This document shows, one piece after another, positions 1 through 6,940 of a stretch of 8,420 bases of DNA. The position numbers and the translations under genes are program-made. This DNA comes from an uncultured Chthoniobacterales bacterium (GTDB lineage: Bacteria; Verrucomicrobiota; Verrucomicrobiae; Chthoniobacterales; UBA10450), in assembly GCA_955652855.1 (NCBI GenBank), contig CATPCN010000369.1:1-8420 (forward strand). Reading direction: 5' to 3'. Below the pieces are notes generated by a model that saw nothing but the letters and a program-made list of their open reading frames with translations, was not told where the DNA came from and searched no databases. Numbering within the stretch: the stretch's first letter is position 1; every line of letters begins with the position of its first letter.

Positions 1-558
1 CGATTCGGTCGGCAGTTTGTCGGCCTTGAGATGGTAATAAAGATATTTGTGCTCGCAGTAAACGACCGGATCGTCGATCGCGACCGCCTCGATCAACATC
101 GTGTAGGCGTCTTCGACTGTCGCCGGCGTCATCACGACCAGGCCCGGATAATGCGCATAGAGCGATTCCATTGATTGGCTGTGAAACGGGCCGCTCCCTT
201 TCGTGCCGCCGGAGGGCAAACGCACCGTGATCGGCACCGGCACATTCGTTCGCCAATAATGCGTGCCGGCATTATTCAAGATTTGATTGAGCGCGATACT
301 GGAGAAATCCGCGAACTGCATTTCGACAATCGGTCGCATCCCATGAAGCGCGGCGCCAATCGCGGTGCCCACCATCGCGTCTTCGCTGATGGGCGCGTTC
401 AAGACGCGCCCCGGAAATTCTTTGGCGAGCCCTTTCGTAGCTTTGAATGCGCCGCCGAAAGTTCCACCGACATCCTGGCCGTAAATGAAAACGCGATCGT
501 CTTCGCGCAATACCTTCGCCTGCGCTTCGCGGATCGCTTCCAGATAGGTGATGCTCAT
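1..558 (-). CDS. 2-oxoacid dehydrogenase E1 component, beta subunit (C-terminus cut by window edge)
   Basis: This is the beta subunit of the thiamine-diphosphate E1 enzyme of a pyruvate-, branched-chain- or acetoin-type dehydrogenase complex. With E1-alpha it decarboxylates a 2-oxoacid and passes the acyl group to a lipoyl E2. I translated 186 codons from the ATG at 558 to the edge; the family is about 325 residues, so the C-terminal transketolase domain is missing. Visible family marks are YGQDVGGTFGGAF (26-38), NAPISED (54-60) with Glu59 at the position that contacts the aminopyrimidine of ThDP, VEMQFADF (78-85) and SGPFHSQS (122-129). The start is well fixed: ATG overlaps the E1-alpha TGA in ATGA (555-558), which implies translational coupling, and the protein opens as the family does (MSITYLEAIREA). 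There is no Shine-Dalgarno sequence. The true substrate cannot be read from this fragment, so pdhB, bkdB or acoB all remain possible. Confidence 0.93.
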   Translation of the reverse strand, partial: MSITYLEAIREAQAKVLREDDRVFIYGQDVGGTFGGAFKATKGLAKEFPGRVLNAPISEDAMVGTAIGAALHGMRPIVEMQFADFSSIALNQILNNAGTHYWRTNVPVPITVRLPSGGTKGSGPFHSQSMESLYAHYPGLVVMTPATVEDAYTMLIEAVAIDDPVVYCEHKYLYYHLKADKLPTES

Positions 559-1589
559 TCGGCGTGATCAACAAGGTCGCGCATCGAAATGGCGCACCAA
601 TCTTCTTCGTCCGCTTCCGGCACGGCTTCCTTTTGCGCTGTGGATACGGCGCGCTCGACTTGAGCCGCGGCATCGTCGCGCCATTGACGCAAAGTTTCCG
701 CGTCGGCGAGACTAAGATCGACAATGAGTTTTTCGGCGCGCTTTAAACAATCTTGCGCGAAAGATTCGCGGCGAATTTCTTCCGTGATGTAACTCGCATC
801 GTCGTGCTCGCCGTGACCGGAGAGACGCAGGACCGATGCGACCACTAGTTGTGGCGGACGACCGGCGCGCGCCCGTTTCACCGCGCCGCCGATAACGTCG
901 AGACAAGCGCCGAGATCAGTTCCATCGACATTGTAACCTTCAAAGCCATAACCTTTGGCACGATCGACAAGTTCCGCGCAGGCAAATTCGCGATCGTTCG
1001 GCGTCGAGTAAGCGTAATGATTGTTCGTCGCGACAACGACGAGCGGCACTTGCTCGACCGCCGCGACATTCAATCCTTCGTGCGTCGCGCCGCATTGCAT
1101 GCCGCCTTCACCGATTGTGGTTAGGCCGACAAAATTCTTTTCGCCTTTGAATCGTTTCGCCATGAGCGCGCCGACTGTCACCGAAATCATCGCGCCGAGA
1201 TGACTGATCATGGCCAGCTGGCCGTCGAGCGGTTTGCCACGATGAATGTTCCCGTCGCGTCCGCGCATGGGACCCTGGCGCGAGCCGAGATAGGTACGCG
1301 CAACATCGACAAGCGGTTCGCCGAATGCCGACCGTCCCGCTTGATCGCGAATGAGTGGCGCGAAGATGTCGCCTTTTTGCAAAAATAATCCGCACGAAAC
1401 GCTGATCGCTTCCTGGCCGCGGCCGATGTAAACGCCGCCCGTGATCAGACCGCCGCGATAAAGACTGGCGAGTTTGTCCTCAAGCGTTCGCGCGAGCAAC
1501 ATCCAACGAAACGCTTCGAGGAATCGATCATGCGGCGCGCGCTTTGATGTCGTCGATTTTTTTCCTTTGCGCGGCGCCGTTTGAAGCAT
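555..1589 (-). CDS. 2-oxoacid dehydrogenase E1 component, alpha subunit
   Basis: This is the alpha subunit of the same cytoplasmic E1 enzyme, complete at 344 residues, which is normal for the family. After a basic, probably disordered N-terminus (1-20) come RTLEDKLASLYRGGLITGG (34-52) and GRGQEA (56-61). The thiamine-diphosphate/Mg motif follows: GEG at 160-162, then 26 residues, then NN at 189-190, followed by YAYSTP. The usual first block is GDG; here the metal-binding Asp is Glu (GAA codon). The loop LSGHGEHDDASYI (256-268) matches the active-site loop that carries the conserved His in E1-alpha proteins. The next gene is E1-beta, joined by a 4-bp overlap. The gene lies 67 bp downstream of smc on the same strand, and that gap carries a strong inverted repeat and a candidate promoter. 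Substrate choice (pyruvate, branched-chain 2-oxoacids, acetoin) is not settled; E2 and E3 genes would have to lie outside the window. Confidence 0.93.
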   Translation of the reverse strand: MLQTAPRKGKKSTTSKRAPHDRFLEAFRWMLLARTLEDKLASLYRGGLITGGVYIGRGQEAISVSCGLFLQKGDIFAPLIRDQAGRSAFGEPLVDVARTYLGSRQGPMRGRDGNIHRGKPLDGQLAMISHLGAMISVTVGALMAKRFKGEKNFVGLTTIGEGGMQCGATHEGLNVAAVEQVPLVVVATNNHYAYSTPNDREFACAELVDRAKGYGFEGYNVDGTDLGACLDVIGGAVKRARAGRPPQLVVASVLRLSGHGEHDDASYITEEIRRESFAQDCLKRAEKLIVDLSLADAETLRQWRDDAAAQVERAVSTAQKEAVPEADEEDWCAISMRDLVDHAE

Positions 1590-1604
1590 CCGAGCATTTT
1601 AGCC

Positions 1605-1658
1605 AAGATCGACAATCGCGCGCAAAATTTTTTGTCGCGCTAATTATATGTCGATCTT
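1605..1658. repeat. Nested inverted repeat between smc and E1-alpha
   Basis: The outer arms are a perfect 10-bp inverted repeat, AAGATCGACA at 1605-1614 and TGTCGATCTT at 1649-1658. The second arm overlaps the smc stop codon (1657-1659). Inside lies a second hairpin: GCGCG (1618-1622) pairs with CGCGC (1636-1640), continues with four more pairs after one bulged base (1635), and ends in a 4-nt A/T loop at 1627-1630. In the minus-strand transcript this could fold as a stem inside a stem and act as an smc terminator, a barrier between the two transcripts, or an mRNA-stabilising element in the E1-alpha leader. No U-tract follows it, so a standard intrinsic terminator is not well supported. The arms are also copies of a 12-mer repeated through the window. 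Confidence 0.6.
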
Positions 1659-1671
1659 ATTGCCTTGCCGC
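1643..1671 (-). promoter_or_regulatory. Candidate sigma-70-type promoter for the E1 operon
   Basis: On the minus strand a perfect TATAAT occupies 1643-1648, with GCGGCA 17 bp upstream (1666-1671), which matches only three of six bases of TTGACA. The start point would fall near 1636, giving an E1-alpha leader of about 47 nt that includes the inner hairpin. The -10 box is convincing as a string and is placed correctly, but the -35 is poor, lies inside the smc 3' end, and the region is A/T-rich. This is inference only. Confidence 0.35.
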
Positions 1672-4242
1672 GAAACTGCGTTTCGTTTCGGCGCCTTCGA
1701 GGGGGAAATGTCGCTGCGTCGCGCTTTGTCCGCGTCCGTTCAAGGCCGGTTCGGTCGAAGCTTCATGCGGCGCGGTCAATTTCATCCCGACAATTTTGCT
1801 CACGCCGCGTTCTTCCATCGTCACGCCATAAAGAATGTCCGCCTTGGCGATCGTGCGCTTGTTGTGCGTGATGATGACAAATTGGCTCTGCGCAACGAAG
1901 CGCTCGAGCACGCGGATGAAGCGGTTGATGTTGCTCTCATCGAGGGGCGCGTCCATTTCATCGAGAATGCAAAACGGACTCGGCCGCACCATGTAGATCC
2001 CGAAGAGCAGCCCGACCGCTGTCATGGCGCGTTCGCCGCCGGAAAGGAGCGAGATGCTTTGCAATTGTTTGCCCGGCGGTTTCGCCGTGATCTCGATGCC
2101 GCAGTTGAGCGGATCGTTTTCATCGAGCAGCAACAAGTCCGCGCGGCCGCCCCCAAAAAGTTCGCTGAACATCTCGCGGAAATTTGTGCGCACCTGCGCG
2201 AACGTTTCGGCGAAAAGCTTTTGCGTTGTGTTGTTGATTTGAATGATGACATCGAGCAATTCGCGACGCGCATTGGTCAGATCGGTGTTTTGCGCCTCGA
2301 GAAAACGGTGGCGTTCTTCTAGCTCGTCGTATTCCTGAACGGCATCGAGATTGACCGGCCCCATGTTGTCGAGCTGGCGCGTAAGATCGACAATAAGCGT
2401 TTCGAGATCGCCCGTTGCCTTAGCAACCACGGCTTCTTGCTCCGAAGCTTCGTCTGGCTTGGCGCGGCGTTTCAATTGCACCTGAAGTGTCTTTTCGAAA
2501 GCAACTTCGTCCTGCGAAAACGCGCGGAGATCGACTTGATAACGTCGCGAAACATTTTCGACGAGATTGTCGAGCTGAAGTTGCAACTGCGATTGGCGCA
2601 CCTGTTGTTTGGCGCGAAGATCGTGAAAATCATTGAGCGAATTTCGTGCGCCGCGCAGCTCCGTTTCCTCCGCCGTGGTCGCTGAAAGCATGCTCCCGCG
2701 CTTTTCGCCAATGGCCGCGATTTTTTTCTCCACGACGGAGACTTCCGCGCTTTGATTCTTAATCGCGCTCTCCGATTCGCTCGATTCCTTTGCCTGAAGC
2801 GCAAGTCGTTGCTCGTAAGTCGCGATGTCCGCCCGGCGCGCCGAAATCAATTCCACGAGTTCGGCCTTGCGCGCAGTCATCGGTTGGCGGCGGCTGATCA
2901 GATTCTCGTGGCGCTGTTCTTCGGTCGCGAGCTTCAGCCGCAGCTCATTGAGTTTTTCATTCGCCTCTTCTTCCTGCTGCCGCGCGGAGTCTCGCGCTTT
3001 TTCCGATGCCAACTGCTGCGCTTCCATGTCAGCAAAACTGGTGCGATGAGCCGCGAGCTCTTCCTCGAGTTTGGCAATCCGCTCGTCGGCGGTCTGAATT
3101 TGTTGCTGAAGCGCCGCCTTCTCCACGTAAAGATTTTCCAGCTTCTGTTCGGCTTCGGAAATGCCACGCTCGATCAGAGCAATTTCATTTCCGGCCGCAG
3201 AATGCGCGAGGTGCGCGGACTGATGAGTTTTTCGTGCCTCTTCCTGCTGACGCACCGACGTGTCGAGCTGCGCTTTGTTTTGGTCGCGCTTTTGTAGGAG
3301 CATGTCACGCTCGCGCGCCAACGTCGTTACCTCTTTGGTCAGCGCCGCGATCTGCGCTTTTCTTTCCAGAAGTGAGTCGGCTTTCTTTGATGCCTTCCCG
3401 CCAAAGATCACGCCTTCGGTCGACAAAAATTCTCCGGAGAGCGTCGCGATCGGAAATTCTTTCGCGCGCCGTTTTAATTGCCAGGCCGCATCGAGGTCGC
3501 GGACGATGACAACATCGACAAGCAGTTGCCTAACGAGTGGCGCGAGAGCCTCTGGCGCTTTGACCTTGTCCGCGGCCCATCCCAGCGCGCCTTCGGGTAA
3601 AAATTGTCGTGGCTTTTCCGATTTGGCGGCGGCAAATCCTGGAACAACGAGCGCGGCCTGGCCGAGCTTCTTTCCGGAAAGCGTTTTGATAATTTCGGAG
3701 GCGAGCTCATCGCTTTGCAGAACAACGGCATGAATCGTTCGGCCAAGAGCAGCTTCGATCGCCGCGATGTATTCGCGCTCCACGTCCAATTGCGAAACGA
3801 GTGGACCGAGCAACGCGCGTCGAATGCGCTTGGGATCGTCCAGCCCGCGCAAAACCGCGCGCGATCCGTGCTCTAGCCCTTCACCTTCTTCATTAAGCTG
3901 TCGCAAGATTTCGAGACGCGATTCTTTTTCCGAGATCGTGCGCTCAATTGCGGCGAGATTTTTTTCGGCGTCGTCCAACGATTGTCGATGTTGCCGCAAT
4001 TCGTTTTCGGTGACTTCCGATTCCTTGCTCAAAAGATCGAGATGTTTTTGATGGCCCTCGGCGGCCGCGCGCGCTTCGGCTAATTTCCGCCGCGTTGTTT
4101 CACGAGCGGTTGAAGCTTCGGCGATGGTTGCGGCGAGGTCTTCCACGCGTGCCGACGTGGTCTCGCGTCGCAGAGTAATTCCGGCGATTTCGTCTTCGAG
4201 CGTGGCAAGCCGGCTTTCAAATTTCGAAAGGACGCCTTGCAA
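1657..4242 (-). CDS. smc: Chromosome segregation protein SMC, C-terminal part (coiled coil, hinge, coiled coil, C-terminal head)
   Basis: This is the larger part of SMC, the ATPase that organises and condenses the chromosome with ScpA/ScpB. Counted from a TTG at 4242 it has 861 residues: N-arm coiled coil (about 1-118), hinge domain (about 120-285, LEHGSRAVLRGLDD to TEGVIFGGKASKK), return coiled coil to about 640, then the C-terminal head with the ABC signature LSGGERAMTAVG (from residue 733) and Walker B FCILDEMDAPLDESN. A tail of about 40 residues rich in polar residues ends it. It is in the same frame as the N-terminal part (4390-5391), separated only by two TAA codons; the open frame actually runs up to 4377 and keeps coiled-coil character. 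The TTG is the first ATG/GTG/TTG codon in frame and has no ribosome site, so independent translation is doubtful. It is best read as the rest of one interrupted smc gene. Confidence 0.85.
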   Translation of the reverse strand: MQGVLSKFESRLATLEDEIAGITLRRETTSARVEDLAATIAEASTARETTRRKLAEARAAAEGHQKHLDLLSKESEVTENELRQHRQSLDDAEKNLAAIERTISEKESRLEILRQLNEEGEGLEHGSRAVLRGLDDPKRIRRALLGPLVSQLDVEREYIAAIEAALGRTIHAVVLQSDELASEIIKTLSGKKLGQAALVVPGFAAAKSEKPRQFLPEGALGWAADKVKAPEALAPLVRQLLVDVVIVRDLDAAWQLKRRAKEFPIATLSGEFLSTEGVIFGGKASKKADSLLERKAQIAALTKEVTTLARERDMLLQKRDQNKAQLDTSVRQQEEARKTHQSAHLAHSAAGNEIALIERGISEAEQKLENLYVEKAALQQQIQTADERIAKLEEELAAHRTSFADMEAQQLASEKARDSARQQEEEANEKLNELRLKLATEEQRHENLISRRQPMTARKAELVELISARRADIATYEQRLALQAKESSESESAIKNQSAEVSVVEKKIAAIGEKRGSMLSATTAEETELRGARNSLNDFHDLRAKQQVRQSQLQLQLDNLVENVSRRYQVDLRAFSQDEVAFEKTLQVQLKRRAKPDEASEQEAVVAKATGDLETLIVDLTRQLDNMGPVNLDAVQEYDELEERHRFLEAQNTDLTNARRELLDVIIQINNTTQKLFAETFAQVRTNFREMFSELFGGGRADLLLLDENDPLNCGIEITAKPPGKQLQSISLLSGGERAMTAVGLLFGIYMVRPSPFCILDEMDAPLDESNINRFIRVLERFVAQSQFVIITHNKRTIAKADILYGVTMEERGVSKIVGMKLTAPHEASTEPALNGRGQSATQRHFPLEGAETKRSFAARQ

Positions 4243-4377
4243 CGTTTCTAATTTTTTGTCGCATTCCGCGCGCTCCGCGCGAAACTGCGCCGCCTTTGCT
4301 GTCAGCTCTGCGACATCGCGCTGTTCGGTTTCAAGAAGCTCGCTAGTTTTCCGAATAAGCGCCTCGGCCTCGGAAAG

Positions 4378-4392
4378 TTACGATGCCTGTTA
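4378..4392 (-). other. Two in-frame TAA stop codons interrupting smc
   Basis: Read on the minus strand the bases are TAACAGGCATCGTAA, so codons 334 and 338 of the smc frame are both ochre, with Gln-Ala-Ser between them. The frame before (ATAETKRS) and after (LSEAEALIRKTSELL) is the same and both sides look like one continuous coiled coil. Each TAA is one base away from CAA (Gln), GAA (Glu) or AAA (Lys), all natural in a coiled coil; for example KRS-Q-QAS-Q-LSEAE would be ordinary. The final stop of smc and the stop of the dipeptidase gene are also TAA, which argues against genome-wide reassignment. Both other minus-strand frames are open across these 15 bases, so a pair of compensating indels is formally possible but less simple. 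Confidence 0.9.
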
Positions 4393-5391
4393 GCTGCGTT
4401 TCGTCTCCGCCGTGGCGATATCGCGCCGATATCGTTCGATCAGCTCATTCGTTTCCTCGGCGCGTTGTTTATTGAATTCGATGCGGCTGCGGTGCGAAGC
4501 CATCTCCCTTTGCAGACGTTGTGCTTCGCCGCGTGCCTCGTTGATCTGCGCATCGATTTCATCGAGGGCGCGTCGTCGTTCGGCCAATTCATTTTCGCGC
4601 ATGTCGATCTTGCCGTGCAGTTCGCGCTCTGATTTCTCCAGCCGCGCAATCTCGTCGCGAGATTTCGCGGATTCTGCTTCGAGTTCGTTGAGTTTTCGCC
4701 GCGAATGATGCGTGTCGAGAACGCGCAGATCGGCATGTAACGCCTGATATCTTCGCGCTTTGCCCGCTTGCCGTTGGAGTGAGCCGATCTGGCGTTTTAC
4801 TTCCTTGATGATGTCGCCGATGCGCAAAAGATTCGCCTCGGTCGCTTCCAATTTGCGGAGCGCTTCGCGTTTTTGCGCTTTGTATTTTGTAATCCCGGCC
4901 GCTTCTTCAAAAACCGCACGTCGATCTTCCGGCCGCGAACTCAGCAGCAGATCGATCTTGCCCTGTTCCATGACTGAGTAGGCGCTGCGGCCGACGCCCG
5001 TGTCGGCAAACAAGCTGCAAATGTCGCGCAAACGGCACGGCGTTTTGTTGAGTAGATACTCGGAATTGCCGTCGCGAAAAACGCGGCGCGTAACGCGAAC
5101 TTCATGCCAGTCCACGCTCAGCTCGCCCGCGCAGTTGGTGAAAGTGAGCGAAACTTCCGCGAAGCCGAGCGGTTTGCGACTGTCGGCGCCGTTGAAAATT
5201 ACATCGGCCATTTCCGCGCCGCGCAGCGCTTTGGCTGATTGCTCGCCAAGCACCCAGCGCACGGCATCGAGAACGTTGGATTTGCCGCAGCCGTTCGGAC
5301 CGACGATTGCGGTCACGCCTTCGTGAAAATTGAGAACGGTTTTATCGGCGAACGATTTGAAGCCGAAAAGCTCGAGCGATTGAAGATGCAT
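4390..5391 (-). CDS. smc: Chromosome segregation protein SMC, N-terminal part (Walker A head and start of coiled coil)
   Basis: This is the N-terminal 333 residues of SMC: the half-head that binds ATP and the first part of the coiled coil. MHLQSLELFGFKSFADKT is a textbook SMC opening. Walker A is GPNGCGKS at 31-38, and the stretch DTGVGRSAYSVMEQGKID followed by RPEDRRAVFEEAAGI is the conserved end of the N-terminal head. From about residue 170 the sequence is charged heptad coiled coil, and it stops abruptly at TAA (4390-4392). Bacterial SMCs are about 1,150-1,250 residues, so this alone lacks hinge, signature and Walker B and could not form an ATPase head; the missing parts lie in frame just downstream. 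The ATG at 5391 is fixed by the family N-terminus. No Shine-Dalgarno is visible, but a candidate promoter sits a short leader upstream. Confidence 0.9.
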   Translation of the reverse strand: MHLQSLELFGFKSFADKTVLNFHEGVTAIVGPNGCGKSNVLDAVRWVLGEQSAKALRGAEMADVIFNGADSRKPLGFAEVSLTFTNCAGELSVDWHEVRVTRRVFRDGNSEYLLNKTPCRLRDICSLFADTGVGRSAYSVMEQGKIDLLLSSRPEDRRAVFEEAAGITKYKAQKREALRKLEATEANLLRIGDIIKEVKRQIGSLQRQAGKARRYQALHADLRVLDTHHSRRKLNELEAESAKSRDEIARLEKSERELHGKIDMRENELAERRRALDEIDAQINEARGEAQRLQREMASHRSRIEFNKQRAEETNELIERYRRDIATAETKRS

Positions 5392-5420
5392 GCGCTATTC
5401 GTGCAGAGTCAGATTGCAAC

Positions 5421-5449
5421 TAGATACAATGCCAGAAAGCCCGTGACAA
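5421..5449 (-). promoter_or_regulatory. Candidate promoter upstream of smc
   Basis: On the minus strand TTGTCA (5444-5449) is followed after exactly 17 bp by TATCTA (5421-5426). The -35 matches five of six consensus bases, the -10 only three. The start point would lie near 5414, giving a leader of about 23 nt before the smc ATG. A perfect 6-bp inverted repeat with a 15-nt loop (AGCCCT 5449-5454, AGGGCT 5470-5475) lies directly upstream and touches the -35, so it could be an operator or a weak hairpin behind the permease gene. The rest of 5392-5545 shows nothing else I can name. Confidence 0.35.
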
Positions 5450-5545
5450 GCCCTATTCCTACAATTTGAAGGGCTGCGATCCTGTCCTAATACAGCATGT
5501 TGGGCTTGGGCGTGCTTTGCTCGTCTGAATTAGCAGCCGTATTAC

Positions 5546-6859
5546 TCAAGCCCGCCGAAGCCTAACCCGCAAAAAATACAAAACTGATGCACCAAGAAGG
5601 ATTGCTCCGATTTTGGCAAATTTGTCCCAAGGTTGTGTGAGCCAAAATAGCCAGAGAATGGCCATGATGGCGAGCGCGGGAACAATCTGCATTCCCGGAA
5701 AGTTTAACGATCGTTGATCTGATTGCATGGTACGCCGGACCACCGACCAGACTCCGGCACAGCAAAGCAAATACATCAGCAAGACCGCGACGTCTGATAG
5801 AACGACAAGTCCTTCGAACGTCGAACAGACCGACAGAATAAAAGCAATCGTCGCGTAAGCCGCGATCGCGACATCGGGCGAGCGATAACGCGGATGTACA
5901 TGTGCAAACCACGCAGGCAAAACGCCATCGCGTCCGACAGCAAAGAGCATTCGTGGCGAGCTGAGAATATCACTCGTTATAAAACCAAAGGCAGAGATTG
6001 CTGCGCCGATGACCAGAATCGTGCGACCGGCGCTTCCTAGAAATTGCGACGCGGCTTCGGCTAGCGGCGTATTCGGATGGTTCGCGAGGTCGCCTCCGAG
6101 CGTCCCTTGCGCAACGATTTGGATCATCAGATAGAGGACCGTTGTCACACCAAGAGCAATATAGATCGCGCGCGGTACCGTCCGCGCCGGATTCTTCACT
6201 TCGCCGCTCGGAATCAAAGCGACTTCAATGCCGACAAAGGCGAAGATAAGGCGCAGAACAGTATCGCCGAGCGCCTTGCTTCCGGACCAACTCGGCCAGC
6301 CGATGTTCGCCGGGTGAATGAAAAAGATTCCCACGCAAATGAAAAGTAGCAGCGGTAGAAGTTTGGCTACGGTCACAGCTCCGACTGCTCCGGCACCCGC
6401 GCGAACGCTGCGGATATTAATGATCGCTAGCAAAGCGTAAACGAAGAACATAACGACCACACGCACTACCGGATTGCCTAACGATGGGATCAATCCCGCG
6501 ACGGAATTGACAAGAACATTTCCGACGCCCGCGACAGCGGAAATGGCAGTGATTCCGTAAAGCACGCCAGCCAGAAACCCGAGATAGCGACCGAATGCGA
6601 CTTCGACGTATGCGTAAAGTCCGCCCGTGAGTGAAACTCGACTGCCGGCAATCGCAAAGCAGGTCACGAACAAAACCATCGCGAGCGCGCAAGCGATAAA
6701 TGCGAATGGCGCCGCTGCTCCCAGTCCCTTTGCCACCAGAGCGGGTAAAACGAAAATGCCGGCGCCGATGGTGGAGTTAACGATGTTCGCCGCCAGCGCT
6801 GGAACGCCAAGCGCGCGAATGAGGCCGTGTTCTTCTTTCGGCGTCGCCGTCGCAATCAT
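5546..6859 (-). CDS. APC-superfamily amino acid permease
   Basis: This is an inner-membrane amino acid transporter, probably driven by proton or cation symport or by exchange. From the ATG at 6859 it has 437 residues and about 12 hydrophobic segments. Family marks are GAGIF in TM1 (residues 32-36), FAFVGIEVALIPSGEVKNPA in TM6 and after it (the Gly-x-Glu stretch seen across this superfamily), and SPRMLFAVGRDGVLP after TM8. An upstream in-frame ATG at 6955 would add 32 polar residues (469 total) and overlap the divergent dipeptidase start by 15 bp. I prefer 6859 because it puts a normal short cytoplasmic tail of about 15-20 residues before TM1. Neither start has a clear ribosome site. The substrate cannot be told from sequence; the divergent dipeptidase suggests amino acid handling. 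Downstream, smc is 154 bp away and probably separately expressed. Confidence 0.88.
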   Translation of the reverse strand: MIATATPKEEHGLIRALGVPALAANIVNSTIGAGIFVLPALVAKGLGAAAPFAFIACALAMVLFVTCFAIAGSRVSLTGGLYAYVEVAFGRYLGFLAGVLYGITAISAVAGVGNVLVNSVAGLIPSLGNPVVRVVVMFFVYALLAIINIRSVRAGAGAVGAVTVAKLLPLLLFICVGIFFIHPANIGWPSWSGSKALGDTVLRLIFAFVGIEVALIPSGEVKNPARTVPRAIYIALGVTTVLYLMIQIVAQGTLGGDLANHPNTPLAEAASQFLGSAGRTILVIGAAISAFGFITSDILSSPRMLFAVGRDGVLPAWFAHVHPRYRSPDVAIAAYATIAFILSVCSTFEGLVVLSDVAVLLMYLLCCAGVWSVVRRTMQSDQRSLNFPGMQIVPALAIMAILWLFWLTQPWDKFAKIGAILLGASVLYFLRVRLRRA

Positions 6860-6940
6860 CCGCGCACGCTGAGGCAGAAATTTGTTCGAAGCAAGATCGA
6901 CATTTTCGCGGAACGAAAAACTGGTTAGGTTCAGCGGATC
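6860..6940. promoter_or_regulatory. Divergent intergenic region between permease and dipeptidase
   Basis: This 81-bp gap must hold the control signals for the dipeptidase and probably for the permease. It contains a 6-bp inverted repeat with a 5-nt loop (TTTTCG 6903-6908, CGAAAA 6914-6919), which could be a small operator, and one copy of the repeated motif AAGATCGACA at 6893-6902. I find no pair of -35/-10 boxes on either strand that I would defend. The gap is open in the permease frame, so it would be coding if the ATG at 6955 is used. Confidence 0.4.

Noticed and set aside
1648..2322. Plus-strand open frame of 224 codons opposite the smc 3' end
   Set aside because: It lies wholly antisense to the smc head domain, has no recognisable domain and an atypical Arg/Ala/Phe-rich composition; it follows from the codon bias of smc.
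2752..3297. Plus-strand open frame of 181 codons opposite the smc coiled coil
   Set aside because: It is rich in Leu, Arg and Phe, as expected for the reverse complement of Glu/Lys/Ala-rich coiled-coil codons; no start signals.
4240..4377. Internal restart giving a separately translated SMC C-terminal half
   Set aside because: No ATG or GTG lies in frame between the second TAA and the TTG at 4242, and no ribosome site precedes that TTG. Not excluded, but not supported.
4378..4392. Genome-wide reassignment of TAA to an amino acid
   Set aside because: The smc C-terminal stop (1657-1659) and the dipeptidase stop (8273-8275) are TAA at normal family lengths, so TAA works as a stop here.
5499..5521. 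Possible terminator hairpin behind the permease (AGCATG ... CGTGCT)
   Set aside because: In the permease transcript the stem has a mismatch, the loop is long (11 nt) and no U-tract follows.
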